Shown here: in pieces, positions 1 to 9,416 of the stretch
Layout of the letters: every line of letters begins with the position of its first letter
Numbering within the stretch: position 1 is the stretch's first letter
Assembly: GCF_003033925.1 (NCBI RefSeq)
Contig: NZ_CP028365.1
Coordinates: 2,604,001 to 2,668,000, forward strand
Source: Tannerella serpentiformis
GTDB taxonomy: Bacteria; Bacteroidota; Bacteroidia; Bacteroidales; Tannerellaceae
Direction: 5' to 3'
Length of the DNA stretch: 64,000 bases
Position numbers and translations under genes: made by a program
Notes under the pieces: model-generated
Databases searched by the model: none
The model's input: only the letters and a program-made list of their open reading frames with translations
Told to the model about the DNA's origin: nothing

Positions 1-144
1 GAAACGATCCGAAGTTTCGTCTCCCGACCACTGAATACGCTTACGCCTGAAGAGGATTTCATCCTCGGTGCACTATTGGGATACAACATTTGCGAACAGT
101 GCAAGCGCTTCTGCACAAAGAAGAAGACCGCTTGCCGAGCTTAA
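1..144 (+). CDS. C-terminal end of a small protein (possibly DUF2023-like)
   Basis: An open frame runs in from the left edge and stops at TAA 142-144, leaving 47 residues. The tail contains [15 protein letters not shown] followed by a cysteine cluster C-X2-C-X3-C-X6-C rich in lysine. From memory the EDFILG-LGY stretch resembles the C-terminus of DUF2023, a small Bacteroidetes family often found near flavodoxin; that link is tentative and the cysteine-rich end is unusual. The 5' part is outside the window, so neither start nor full length can be judged. A strong terminator follows 15 bases later, so this is the last gene of its unit. Confidence 0.6.
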   Translation, partial: ETIRSFVSRPLNTLTPEEDFILGALLGYNICEQCKRFCTKKKTACRA

Positions 145-159
145 CGCCCCCCAAAAAGA

Positions 160-197
160 GAGGTGTCTCCCCCAAAAAGGAGGCACCTCCTTTTTTT
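160..197 (+). terminator. Rho-independent terminator
   Basis: An 11-bp stem (GAGGTGTCTCC against GGAGGCACCTC, one G-T wobble) is followed by seven T. It closes the gene ending at 144. Confidence 0.85.
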
Positions 198-257
198 CGT
201 GAGTTCTCTGCGTAAGTAAATCTCGTTTTTCGGCTCTGTGGCAAGTTGTTTTTCGGT

Positions 258-585
258 CCGCTGACTCAAAAGTCGGCTGGCAAGTCGCTTGCCGAGGCCG
301 CTGGATCAAAAGTAATGCTGGCATGTCGCATGCCAGGGCCGCTGGCTCAAAAGTGACGCTGGCGTGTCGCATGCCGCGGCCGCTGGATTAAAAGTAACGC
401 TGGCGTGTCGCATGCCGCGGCCGCTGGATCAAAAGTGTTGCTAGCATGTCGCATGCCGCGGCCGCTGGATCAAAAGTAACGCTGGCGTGTCGCATGCCGC
501 GGCCGCTGGATCGAAAGTGACACTGGCATGTCGCATGCTGAGGCCGCTGGATCGAAAGTGCCGCTGGCATGTCGCATGCCGGGAA
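258..585. repeat. Tandem array, 8 units of 41 bp, palindromic core
   Basis: The motif CCGCTGGATCAAAAGT recurs at 258, 298, 339, 380, 421, 462, 503 and 544, so the period is 41 bp (40 once). Each unit carries the near-palindrome GGCATGTCGCATGCC, seven bases on either side of one central base. The first unit reads GGCAAG/CTTGCC where the others read GGCATG/CATGCC, a change on both arms that keeps pairing. The array fills most of the gap between the upstream terminator and eno. No coding potential is credible because a 41-bp period breaks frame. Confidence 0.9.
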
Positions 586-596
586 TACGGAAATAA

Positions 597-2009
<1,413 letters not shown>

Positions 2010-2062
2010 GAATGGCTCCCGATCGGATTGTCGGTCGGAGCCGCTGTTATAGGTAATTCGAG

Positions 2063-2099
2063 AGAGGTGTCCCCATAGGATGGGGGCGCCTCTTTTTTT
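2063..2099 (+). terminator. Rho-independent terminator after eno
   Basis: AGAGGTGTCCCC pairs with GGGGGCGCCTCT (two wobbles) across a 7-nt loop, followed by a run of T. It resembles the terminator at 160-197 in sequence. Confidence 0.85.
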
Positions 2100-2129
2100 C
2101 GGGCGAAAGTGGGCGGTGATGCGTCGGAA

Positions 2130-2888
2130 TCAGTGGGCGCGGCGACGAATCTCAGCGCAGACGATAGCCGTGGCCACGGCCACGTTGAGCGATTCAGCGC
2201 CGTAGCGGTCGGTGGGATAGCGGGGGATACCGATTCGATGAGTGACGAGTGCTGCTACTTCGGAACGGATGCCACGTCCTTCGCTGCCCATTACGAGTAA
2301 GCCAGTCGTGAGGGGTGACGGTAGGTCGTAGAGAGGCGTGCCGTCGGCAAAGGTGCCGTATATCATGGCCTCGGAGTGGCTGCGGATAAAGGCGGGGAGG
2401 TCTGTGTAGTGGATGTGGATGCGTGCCGTGGAGCCCATTGCGGATTGGATGGCCTTGGGACCGAATGCGTCGGCCGTGTCAGGGCTGCAAACGAGGTGCG
2501 TGTAGCCTAACCAGTCGGCGGTGCGGATCACGGTGCCGAGGTTACCGGGATCTTGCACGCCGTCGAGGGCAATCACCCACTCCTGAGTGGGATCGGCGCC
2601 ACGGAGATCGTCTTCACGGCGGTGGAAGATGGCAATCACCTCGGGCGGCGACTTTAATAGGCTGGCACGATGCAGTTCGTCGCGATCGGCCTCGATTCGT
2701 TCGCCGTCGGATAGCTGATCGGCGTGCGCATCAAACCATTCCGGTCGTGCAGCTATCCATTCGCAGGCGAAAGTGCCCATGAGATCGATTACGGTTTTGG
2801 TTCCCTCGGCCACGAAAGCCTGTTGCTCGTCGCGGTGTTTCTTCAACTCCAGCGCGTGCACCTGTTTGATCTTCGCTTTACTCAACAT
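2130..2888 (-). CDS. TrmH/SpoU-family RNA 2'-O-methyltransferase
   Basis: A 252-residue SPOUT-class methyltransferase that would transfer a methyl group from S-adenosylmethionine to a ribose in rRNA or tRNA. The three family motifs are present: motif 1 QDPGNLGTVIRTADW at 112-126, motif 2 GSEGRGI at 201-207, and motif 3 IPRYP...ESLNVAVATAIV at about 221-243. An N-terminal substrate-binding region (residues 1-100) with AFVAEGTKTV is typical of the RlmB/TsnR-like group. The start at 2888 (MLSKAKIKQV) matches homologues; 22 further residues are open upstream but look non-coding. The exact target nucleotide cannot be told from sequence. It converges on eno. Confidence 0.92.
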   Translation of the reverse strand: MLSKAKIKQVHALELKKHRDEQQAFVAEGTKTVIDLMGTFACEWIAARPEWFDAHADQLSDGERIEADRDELHRASLLKSPPEVIAIFHRREDDLRGADPTQEWVIALDGVQDPGNLGTVIRTADWLGYTHLVCSPDTADAFGPKAIQSAMGSTARIHIHYTDLPAFIRSHSEAMIYGTFADGTPLYDLPSPLTTGLLVMGSEGRGIRSEVAALVTHRIGIPRYPTDRYGAESLNVAVATAIVCAEIRRRAH

Positions 2889-2916
2889 CTTTTCGGTTTG
2901 TTGCCATTTATACGGG

Positions 2917-2924
2917 CAAAAGTA
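2917..2924 (-). promoter_or_regulatory. -7 box TACTTTTG of the TrmH-family gene
   Basis: Matches the Bacteroidetes primary sigma -7 consensus TAnnTTTG, 28 bases before the start codon. No clear -33 TTTG is seen. Confidence 0.6.
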
Positions 2925-2991
2925 GTCTGTGCGTGGGGATGGAGGCCCTTCCACACGCGATTACTCCCGCCGAAAGTTCAGAAGCTGCTTC

Positions 2992-2999
2992 TATTTTTG
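2992..2999 (+). promoter_or_regulatory. -7 box TATTTTTG of the left cobalamin riboswitch operon
   Basis: TAnnTTTG match placed about 10-15 bases before the 5' edge of the riboswitch, where a transcription start is expected. Confidence 0.55.
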
Positions 3000-3009
3000 T
3001 CCGCGATTT

Positions 3010-3190
3010 CGGTCTAACCGGTGGGGCAACCGCTTCTCGGTTAGTAAAAGGGAAGCCGGTGAAAGGCCGGCGCTGTACCCGCAGCCGTATGTTCTGTATC
3101 CTTGGCCATCTACACACTTGCCACTGGCTCGCATGAGCTGGGAAGGCTGCCTACGAAAAGGAGGAACGAGCCGGAAGACCTGCCGACGTC
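3010..3190 (+). ncRNA. Cobalamin riboswitch (left)
   Basis: The conserved parts of the cobalamin aptamer occur in order: AAAAGGGAAGCCGGTGAAA with the following GCCGGCGCTGTACCCGCAGC, then GCCACTGG at 3120-3127, GGGAAGGC at 3140-3147, and the B12 box AGCCGGAAGACCTGCC at 3169-3184. It lies in the leader of a BtuB-like receptor gene, so adenosylcobalamin or a related corrinoid should switch the operon off when plentiful. The downstream expression platform is not obvious; it may sequester the ribosome binding region before 3249. Confidence 0.93.
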
Positions 3191-3248
3191 AAATTTTAAT
3201 CTTCCCTCACGGTCTCGGGTGAAGACGAGGGCTCAGATATGTACTCAA

Positions 3249-5267
3249 ATGTCTATCGGATCTATCTACATACGTAAGACTACGACACTCATGCTCTGCG
3301 CATGGGCCTCCGTTGTCGTGGTCACGGCTCAGGAGCGCGATACAACCTTAGAACGTCGCATCGATGAGGTTACCGTCACCGCTACACCTACGCCACGGCG
3401 ACTGACAGCCACTATCCCCGTACAAGTAGTCACGGGCGAGGCCATTCGTACCCTTGGATTGCAAAATATGGCCGATGCCGTACGCCGTTTTGCAGGAACC
3501 ACCGTCCGTGACTACGGCGGAATTGGCGGCATGAAAACAGTCTCCGTGCGTAGCCTCGGCGCCCATCACACGGCGATCAGTTACGACCAAGTGGCAATGA
3601 GCAACACGCAGGCCGGACAGATAGATATCGGTCGTTTATCCCTCGATAACGTGGCCATGCTCACCCTCTCAGTCGGTCAGGAGGAGGATCTGCTGCAATC
3701 CGCCCGCATGTCAGCGTCAGCAGCTGTGCTCAGCATCCGCACCGAGGTACCTCAATTCACATCCAAGCGCCGCCACAGTCTGCAAGCCCACATCCGAGCT
3801 GGATCTTTTGGCTTCATCAACCCTTACCTGCGACTTGCCACTCGATGGAATGCCCATACCGCGCTCTCGGTCGACGCTAATCTGCTCCGAGCTGATGGCG
3901 TCTATCCGTTTACGTTAGTCAATGGCTCTGAGCGTACCCGAGAAAAACGGTATAACTCAGACATTCGTTCTTGGCACTCCGAGGCCAACCTCTATCGCAC
4001 CACAGATCGCAGTGAGCTTCGCGCCAAAGTCTACGCTTTCCGATCCGAACGTGGATTGCCTGGTAGCGTCGTCCTCTATCGCACAGGAAATAGTGAACGA
4101 TTGTGGGATGAAAATTTCTTTGCCCAAGCTAATTATCGATGGAAGGCCAACGATCGATGGACCGTACAGGCGCAAGGTAAATACAACTACTCTTGGAATA
4201 AATATGAGGACACCGATCCGAAATATGAGGGCGGCCGCCAGACGGATCTCAACACCCAACATGAATATTATGCCTCTCTTGCCGCAATGGGCCAGATCAC
4301 GGACCGATTCAAGCTCTCGCTGGCCCAAGATGGCGCCATCAATACGCTGAACAATAACGTAAACGACAATCCCGCGCCCATCCGATTCACTTCCCTCACG
4401 GCCCTGCGCGCGCGGTACCGACTCGGACGTGTTACCATGGTCGGAACGGCCCTGGCTACGCTGATCACGGAGCGTGTCAAGCGTGGCGATCGCCCCGCCG
4501 ACCGAAGTCAATTCACACCCTCTTTCTCCCTGACCTACCGACCCCTATCTGATCTTGACCTCAACCTCCGCGCGCTCTACAAGAAGACCTTCCGCGTGCC
4601 TACGTTCAACGATCTGTACTACCTCCGCATAGGTAACACCGGACTAAGGCCTGAACTGGCCGACGAATACAACATCGGCCTCACATGGACTGCCGCGCCC
4701 GCTCGCCTGATCGACCAAATCACGCTTACATGGGATGGATATTACAATGAAGTGCGTGACAAGATCGTGGCTTTCCCCTCCACGTACGTGTGGCGGATGG
4801 TCAACTTCGGACGGGTACGCATCTTCGGCTTCGACGTCGCTCTCACGGCCGGTGTACCCCTTACCCACGGCGTGCGCGTCGATCTTCAGGCCAATTACAC
4901 CTATCAGCGCGCCACGGATGTGACTTCACCCGAAGCAAAGAACTACCGCGACCAAATTCCCTACACTCCCCTCCATTCGGGGAGTGGCTCCGCGGCCCTG
5001 CGCACGCCTTGGATCGATGCGGCTTATACCGTCGTGGCCGTGGGCGATCGTTACTACATGAGCCAAAATCTACCCGAAAATCGCGTCAACGGTTACGCCG
5101 AACATACGATTGCTCTCTCGCGTACGTTTCATATACATCACCCCGATGGATGTCGCATCCGCGTGCAGGCGGAGTGTGTCAATTGGATGGATACACAATA
5201 CGACATCATCAAATACTACCCCATGCCCGGTCGGAGCTTCCGCGCCACCGTGGCGGTCACACTCTAA
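3249..5267 (+). CDS. btuB: TonB-dependent outer-membrane receptor, BtuB-like
   Basis: A 672-residue TonB-dependent receptor. After a signal peptide ending near VVVVTAQ comes a TonB-box-like stretch (RRIDEVTVTAT), a plug domain (residues about 45-155) and a long beta-barrel ending in the aromatic-rich tail FRATVAVTL. Position directly behind a cobalamin riboswitch and before a BtuG-like gene points to uptake of vitamin B12 or other corrinoids across the outer membrane. The start is ambiguous: 3249 gives a normal signal peptide (MSIGSIYIRK), 3291 is a later in-frame ATG, and the longer frame from 3102 runs through the riboswitch and is rejected. Substrate assignment rests on context. Confidence 0.9.
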   Translation: MSIGSIYIRKTTTLMLCAWASVVVVTAQERDTTLERRIDEVTVTATPTPRRLTATIPVQVVTGEAIRTLGLQNMADAVRRFAGTTVRDYGGIGGMKTVSVRSLGAHHTAISYDQVAMSNTQAGQIDIGRLSLDNVAMLTLSVGQEEDLLQSARMSASAAVLSIRTEVPQFTSKRRHSLQAHIRAGSFGFINPYLRLATRWNAHTALSVDANLLRADGVYPFTLVNGSERTREKRYNSDIRSWHSEANLYRTTDRSELRAKVYAFRSERGLPGSVVLYRTGNSERLWDENFFAQANYRWKANDRWTVQAQGKYNYSWNKYEDTDPKYEGGRQTDLNTQHEYYASLAAMGQITDRFKLSLAQDGAINTLNNNVNDNPAPIRFTSLTALRARYRLGRVTMVGTALATLITERVKRGDRPADRSQFTPSFSLTYRPLSDLDLNLRALYKKTFRVPTFNDLYYLRIGNTGLRPELADEYNIGLTWTAAPARLIDQITLTWDGYYNEVRDKIVAFPSTYVWRMVNFGRVRIFGFDVALTAGVPLTHGVRVDLQANYTYQRATDVTSPEAKNYRDQIPYTPLHSGSGSAALRTPWIDAAYTVVAVGDRYYMSQNLPENRVNGYAEHTIALSRTFHIHHPDGCRIRVQAECVNWMDTQYDIIKYYPMPGRSFRATVAVTL

Positions 5268-5305
5268 ACATTTTGAAGTACTAACCCCAATAAAACAAGA
5301 CAGAA

Positions 5306-6394
5306 ATGAAAATCAAACAATCTCTTTTCAGTGTATGGTGTATGCTTGCCATCGCGTTGGCATTCACCGCGTGTAGCAAAGACGACGATCCGAAGCCCAA
5401 TGATGACGGCACCAAACTCACGTTGCCCGCTTCTCGCGTCTTTATTCTTAACGAAGGCTCGTTCAAACAGAACAATGCCGGCATTACCTTCTATGCCCCG
5501 AACAAGGATGGCAGCTTCATCGCTGATGTATATAGGATGCAGAACGAGAAGGGCCTGGGTGATACAGGGCAGGACATGATTATCCACGGCGATTACATCT
5601 ATGTAACCGTCTACAACTCGGGTCTGCTGCTCAAGCTCAATACTGCTGGCGTGGAGCAGAAGCGACTCGCCTTCAATAAGGAGGATGGATTGCCGAGACA
5701 CCTCTTTGCCCTCGATGGAAAGCTCTATGTCACCCTCTACAGTGGCAAGGTGGCCAAGGTGGACGCAGAAACATTGACCATTGAAGGCTATGCCAACGTG
5801 GGCGAAAACCCTGAAGGCATTGCTTATGCCAACGGCTATCTCTGCGTAGCCAACTCTGGGATGGGAAAAGGCACCACCGTGACCATTATTGACGCTAATT
5901 CCATGCTTGTAACGAACAACATCACCGTGGCACAGAACCCGGAGAAGGTGCTTGTCTCCGAAGGCAAATTCTTTGTGCAGGGATACGGCGGTAGTTATCC
6001 CAACTACACCTATCCTGTGCAGCTCGTTGACATTTCTACTGGTGCCGTCAAGACCATAGCCAAGGCTACGAACTTTTGTGAGTATCGCGGCACGATTTAT
6101 ATGGTTTACAGCGACACGGATTGGAAGACTTACAAGACGACCAACACCTTCTCCAGCTATGATGTCCGCACTGGCACGTTGAACAGCAGTAACTTCTTGA
6201 ACAATATGCCCGACGCGCTCGGCTCAACGAGTGTCTACATGATGGAAGTGAACCCCAACAACGGAGACATCTACATCGGAACGTCTGATTATAAGACCAA
6301 CGGCGACATCTACCGCTTCGATCGTAATGGTAAGCTCATCGAAAAGTTCAGCTCCGGAGGTATTAACCCGAACAACGCCGTCTTTTTCAATTGA
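5306..6394 (+). CDS. btuG: BtuG-like surface lipoprotein, beta-propeller
   Basis: A 362-residue lipoprotein. Its signal peptide ends at a lipobox with C23, followed by SKDDD, the acidic pattern that directs Bacteroidetes lipoproteins to the cell surface. The mature part shows repeated blades of the YncE/DUF5074 propeller type (phrases such as IIHGDYIYVTVYNSGLLLKL, LFALDGKLYVTLYSGKVAKV and PEGIAYANGYLCVANSG). In Bacteroides thetaiotaomicron BtuG proteins of this kind sit on BtuB and capture B12 from the environment. It follows btuB by 38 bases under the same riboswitch. Function is inferred from fold type and position. Confidence 0.82.
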   Translation: MKIKQSLFSVWCMLAIALAFTACSKDDDPKPNDDGTKLTLPASRVFILNEGSFKQNNAGITFYAPNKDGSFIADVYRMQNEKGLGDTGQDMIIHGDYIYVTVYNSGLLLKLNTAGVEQKRLAFNKEDGLPRHLFALDGKLYVTLYSGKVAKVDAETLTIEGYANVGENPEGIAYANGYLCVANSGMGKGTTVTIIDANSMLVTNNITVAQNPEKVLVSEGKFFVQGYGGSYPNYTYPVQLVDISTGAVKTIAKATNFCEYRGTIYMVYSDTDWKTYKTTNTFSSYDVRTGTLNSSNFLNNMPDALGSTSVYMMEVNPNNGDIYIGTSDYKTNGDIYRFDRNGKLIEKFSSGGINPNNAVFFN

Positions 6395-6404
6395 TGTCCC
6401 TTCC

Positions 6405-6438
6405 CTCTTGGGGATAAGCCGCTTCTTGTCCCCAAGAG
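6405..6438 (+). other. Perfect hairpin between btuG and the binding-protein gene
   Basis: CTCTTGGGGA pairs perfectly with TCCCCAAGAG across a 14-nt loop. It has no T-run, so it is more likely an mRNA-stability or partial attenuation element than a terminator. Confidence 0.6.
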
Positions 6439-6452
6439 TTACATAAAAACCT

Positions 6453-7598
6453 GTGATACGCACTTTCTTCTGCCTATTTGCATGGTTCATGCTCTGCCTC
6501 ACGTTCAGCTGTAACGTGGGGCAGCGCTCTTCTATGCCTCAGGCTTCCGACGCCGGCGCGTCAGTGGACTCCCTGCGCTATGCAAGGGGTCTCACCATCA
6601 CGCGCCACACTGATTTTACCGTAGTAGAGCTGCGCGATCCTTGGAACGAGGGTCGGTTGTTGCATCGTTACCTGCTCGTGCCGCGTTCCGCAGCTGCGTT
6701 GCCTGAAGGAATGCCTGAGGGCACCGTGGTACGCACTCCTCTCCGCCGTATGGTGGTCTATACGTCCGTCCATTGCGCACTTCTCAACGAATTAGGGGCC
6801 TCCGACGGCATCGCGGGCGTATGCGAGGCCCAATATGTGCACGTCGAGCCCGTGCTTAACGGATTGCGCAACGGTACAGTGGCCGACTTGGGCGAGGCTA
6901 CCTCACCCGACATCGAAGGGATGATCCGCATTGGCGCGGACGCCATCCTCGCCTCGCCATTTCAGAACGCCGGCTATGGGCCAGCCGAAAAAATCGGTCT
7001 TCCGATCATCGAATGTGCCGATTATATGGAGGCCGACCCGTTAGGAAGGGCCGAATGGATCCGTTTTCTCGGACTCCTGACCGATAGAGAGGCCACAGCC
7101 GACAGTCTTTTCCGCTCCACCGAAGCAGCATACCTCCGCGTGCGCGCGCTGACGGACACTATTTCGAAGCGCCCCACGCTTTTGGTGGGGAAGAAATACG
7201 GTTCCGCCTGGCATGTGCCTAACGGGGCGAGTTACATGGCTCGCATGTACCAAGATGCGGGTGCGGACTATGTTTTTCGTGATCTGCCCGGCTCGGGAAG
7301 CACTCCGCTGACGTTTGAGGCCGTTATCGACCGTGCGCAACATGCTGATTTATGGCTTATTCAGTATAATGCCGATGTGAATATGACCTACGGGTCGCTC
7401 CGAGCCGAATACACACCTTATGCGAGCTTCGACGCCTTCGCGGGTAGACATATCTACGGCTGCAACACCCACAATTCGCACTATTACGAAGAGATCCCCC
7501 TCCATCCAGACCGTCTCCTGAGCGATCTCATCGCCATCATCCACCCCAGACTCCTACCCGGCCATAAGCTCCACTACTTCGCACCGTTAGGAGAGTAA
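6453..7598 (+). CDS. BtuF-like periplasmic-binding lipoprotein of an ABC importer
   Basis: A 381-residue protein of the class III (helical backbone) binding-protein family used for corrinoids, haem and siderophores. With a GTG start the N-terminus is MIRTFFCLFAWFMLCLTFSC, a lipoprotein signal with C20; the next in-frame ATG (6489) would destroy the signal, so GTG is preferred. The family core is visible: RRMVVYTSVHCALLNELGA, then DIEGMIRIGADAILASPF, and a second lobe with PTLLVGKKYGSAWHVPNG and a late HYYEEIPLHPDRLLSDLIAIIHP. The residues after C20 (NVGQRS) are not acidic, so a periplasmic orientation fits. No permease or ATPase gene follows, so partners must be encoded elsewhere. Confidence 0.85.
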   Translation: MIRTFFCLFAWFMLCLTFSCNVGQRSSMPQASDAGASVDSLRYARGLTITRHTDFTVVELRDPWNEGRLLHRYLLVPRSAAALPEGMPEGTVVRTPLRRMVVYTSVHCALLNELGASDGIAGVCEAQYVHVEPVLNGLRNGTVADLGEATSPDIEGMIRIGADAILASPFQNAGYGPAEKIGLPIIECADYMEADPLGRAEWIRFLGLLTDREATADSLFRSTEAAYLRVRALTDTISKRPTLLVGKKYGSAWHVPNGASYMARMYQDAGADYVFRDLPGSGSTPLTFEAVIDRAQHADLWLIQYNADVNMTYGSLRAEYTPYASFDAFAGRHIYGCNTHNSHYYEEIPLHPDRLLSDLIAIIHPRLLPGHKLHYFAPLGE

Positions 7599-7610
7599 AA
7601 ACGCGGCCAA

Positions 7611-7797
7611 AGACCTCTGCCGAGGCAGGGAAGTTTGCCTGGTACATGGCACAAATCTGGACCTCTCCAATCATGTACCCGGCCAACTTGGCCAAAGCCT
7701 CCAGTCCATCTATCATGTACCCGGCCAACTTGGCCGGTGCCCCTGGCACCTTGATTTTCTTTTGCTTCTTTTCTTGCATCAAGGCAAGAAAAGAAGA
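7611..7797. repeat. Left copy of an inverted intergenic element
   Basis: This stretch contains CCTCTGCCGAGGCAGGGAAG, GTTTGCCTGGTACAT, CATGTACCCGGCCAACTTGG and the dispersed TTGATTTTCTTTTGCTTC hairpin. A similar block lies reversed at 8994-9152, so the two flank the repeat arrays between them. The left copy has an extra 42-bp unit: CATGTACCCGG occurs at 7672 and again at 7714. Confidence 0.8.
7733..7797 (+). repeat. Dispersed hairpin element, copy A
   Basis: The block GGTGCCCCTGGCACC then TTGATTTTCTTTTGCTTC ends in a hairpin (CTTCTTTTCTTGC against GCAAGAAAAGAAG). Three further copies are in the window at 8994, 27487 and 59862. Confidence 0.85.
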
Positions 7798-7863
7798 ATA
7801 GGGTAGGAGCAAAGCGCCGCCTCTGACGACAGAAACATTCATCCATTCCCCAAAATAGATCAT

Positions 7864-7912
7864 CCCTCAAAATGAAGGACGCATGGAAGCCCTTCGTTTT
7901 GAGGGATTTTTT
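7864..7912 (+). terminator. Rho-independent terminator
   Basis: CCCTCAAAATGAAGG pairs with CCTTCGTTTTGAGGG (one mismatch) and is followed by ATTTTTT. It is the strongest stop signal downstream of the binding-protein gene. Confidence 0.8.
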
Positions 7913-7999
7913 ATTCGTAGCAGCATACGCTTCCCTCCCGAGATGCATTTTTAGACCACATTAAGGAATCATCCGAAAAATGCAAGCGATTCAAAACGT

Positions 8000-8210
8000 C
8001 CATCTAAGATGGAAGTGCAAAACGCGCCGCGTTTCGGTGTTCCACCTAAGATGGAAGTGCAAAACGCGCCGCGTTTCGGTGTTTCACCTAAGATGAAAGT
8101 GCAAAACGCGCCGCGTTTCGGTGTCCCACCTAAGATGGAAGTACAAAACGCGCCGCGTTTTAGTGTCCCACCTAAGATGGAAGTACAAAACGCGCCGCGT
8201 TTGGGTGTCT
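8000..8210. repeat. Tandem array, 5 units of 42 bp
   Basis: The core AAACGCGCCGCGTTT (7-bp arms round one base) starts at 8020, 8062, 8104, 8146 and 8188, exactly 42 bp apart. Flanks are CATCTAAGATGGAAGTGCAA-like. Because 42 is divisible by three, both strands appear open, but the repeats have no coding signature. Confidence 0.92.
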
Positions 8211-8714
8211 CCATGTAGGGGCGTATTGCATACGCCCCACATATACCCCGTTAGGGGTAAAAGAAAGACCTTCGATGATCAAATGTGTAAGATGATTTTC
8301 GGCCCGAAGGGCCGTTTGTGGGGCGTATGCAATACGCCCCTACTTGGGAAGATGAATACGTGCCGCGTTTGGATGTCCCCATGTAGGGGCGTATTGTATA
8401 CGCCCCACAGATACCCCGTTAGGGGTAAAAGAAAGGCCTTCTATGATCAAATGTGTAAGATGATTTTCGGCCCAAAGGGCCGTTTGTGGGGCGTATGCAA
8501 TACGCTCCTACTTGGGAAGATGAATACGCGCCGCGTTTGGGTGTCTCCATGTAGGGGCGTATTGCATACGCCCTACAGATACCCCATTAGGGGTAAAAGA
8601 AAGGCCTTCGATGATCAAATGTGTAAGATGATTTTCGGCCCAAAGGGCCGTTTGTGGGGCGTATGCAATACGCCCCTACTTGGGAAGATGAAAACGCAGC
8701 ACGTTTTAGTGTTG
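8211..8714. repeat. Three 168-bp composite repeats holding a MITE-like palindrome pair
   Basis: CCATGTAGGGGCG starts at 8211, 8379 and 8547, so the unit is 168 bp, exactly four times 42. Each unit contains a 129-bp element (first copy 8215-8343) with 27-bp terminal inverted repeats of the GTAGGGGCGTATTGCATACG type. Each end is itself a palindrome, and two smaller palindromes (TACCCCGTTAGGGGTA and CGGCCCGAAGGGCCG) lie between. The remaining bases of each unit keep a degenerate AAACGCGCCGCGTTT in register with the flanking arrays. Confidence 0.9.
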
Positions 8715-8935
8715 CTACTAAGTAGGAAGTACAAAACGCGCCGCGTTTAGGTGTTGCTACTAAGTAGGAAGTACAAAACGCGCCGCATTTCGATGTTGCT
8801 ACTAGGTAGGAAGTACAAAACGCGCCGCGTTTAGGTGTTGCTACTAGATAGAAAGTACAAAACGCGGCGCGTTTAGGTGTTGTTACTAGGTAGGAAGTAC
8901 AAAACGCGCCGCGTTTAGGTGTTGCTACTTAGTAG
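8715..8935. repeat. Tandem array of 42-bp units, second flank type
   Basis: GTTGCTACTAAGTAGGAAGT units start at 8711, 8753, 8795, 8837, 8879 and 8921. The palindrome AAACGCGCCGCGTTT is shared with the array at 8000-8210 and stays in the same 42-bp register (8734, 8776, 8818, 8860, 8902). At 8860 the central base is G instead of C. Confidence 0.92.
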
Positions 8936-8993
8936 GAGGTGTTTTTATTGATGAGTTTGGAGGATGTTTCTAAGTGATGGTCTGTTCTTCATC

Positions 8994-9152
8994 TCCTTTT
9001 CTTTCCTTGATGAAAGAAAAGGAGGCAAAAGAAAATCAAGGCGTCAGGGACGCCGGCCAAATTGTCCGGGTACCTGATAGATGAGGTAGATATTTTTGTG
9101 ATGTATCAGGCAAACTTCCCTGCCTCGGTAGAGGCTTCCGGCCAAATTGTCC
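8994..9152. repeat. Right copy of the inverted intergenic element, with dispersed hairpin copy B
   Basis: Reverse-complement relative of 7611-7797. It has the hairpin with TTTTCTTTCCTTGATGAAAG, then GAAAATCAAGGCGTCAGGGA, GCCGGCCAAATTGTCCGGGT and CAGGCAAACTTCCCTGCCTC. It lacks the extra 42-bp unit of the left copy. Confidence 0.8.
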
Positions 9153-9416
9153 GGATACCTCGAAAATATTCGACCTGCCCCGATCTATGAGGATCGAAAC
9201 GCGCCGCGTTTGCGGCTGGTCTCCACCGGATACCCCCAAAACGAAACAGCCCGACACGTTTACACATGCCGGGCTGCACAGTCATTCGGACGGGCGGGCC
9301 GTCCACAGTCAGAAATAGTTATGAAAAAAGAGCGTGTTTAATCTTCTCTCTGAGAGGGAGTTCCTAAAGGGGTGAGGCTTGCCTCACGCAACAGATGTAC
9401 GTGGGACAGACTCGCC
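9153..9416. other. Intergenic, no gene seen
   Basis: Contains a further partial GGCCAAATTGTCCGG motif, a short hairpin (CAGCCCG/CGGGCTG near 9249-9278) and GTGAGGC/GCCTCAC just before the stop of the minus-strand chelatase gene, which may serve as its weak terminator. Confidence 0.5.

Noticed and set aside
8009-8750. Repeat-encoded proteins in the 8-kb block
   Set aside because: The same explanation: the 42- and 168-bp periods keep frames open by chance.
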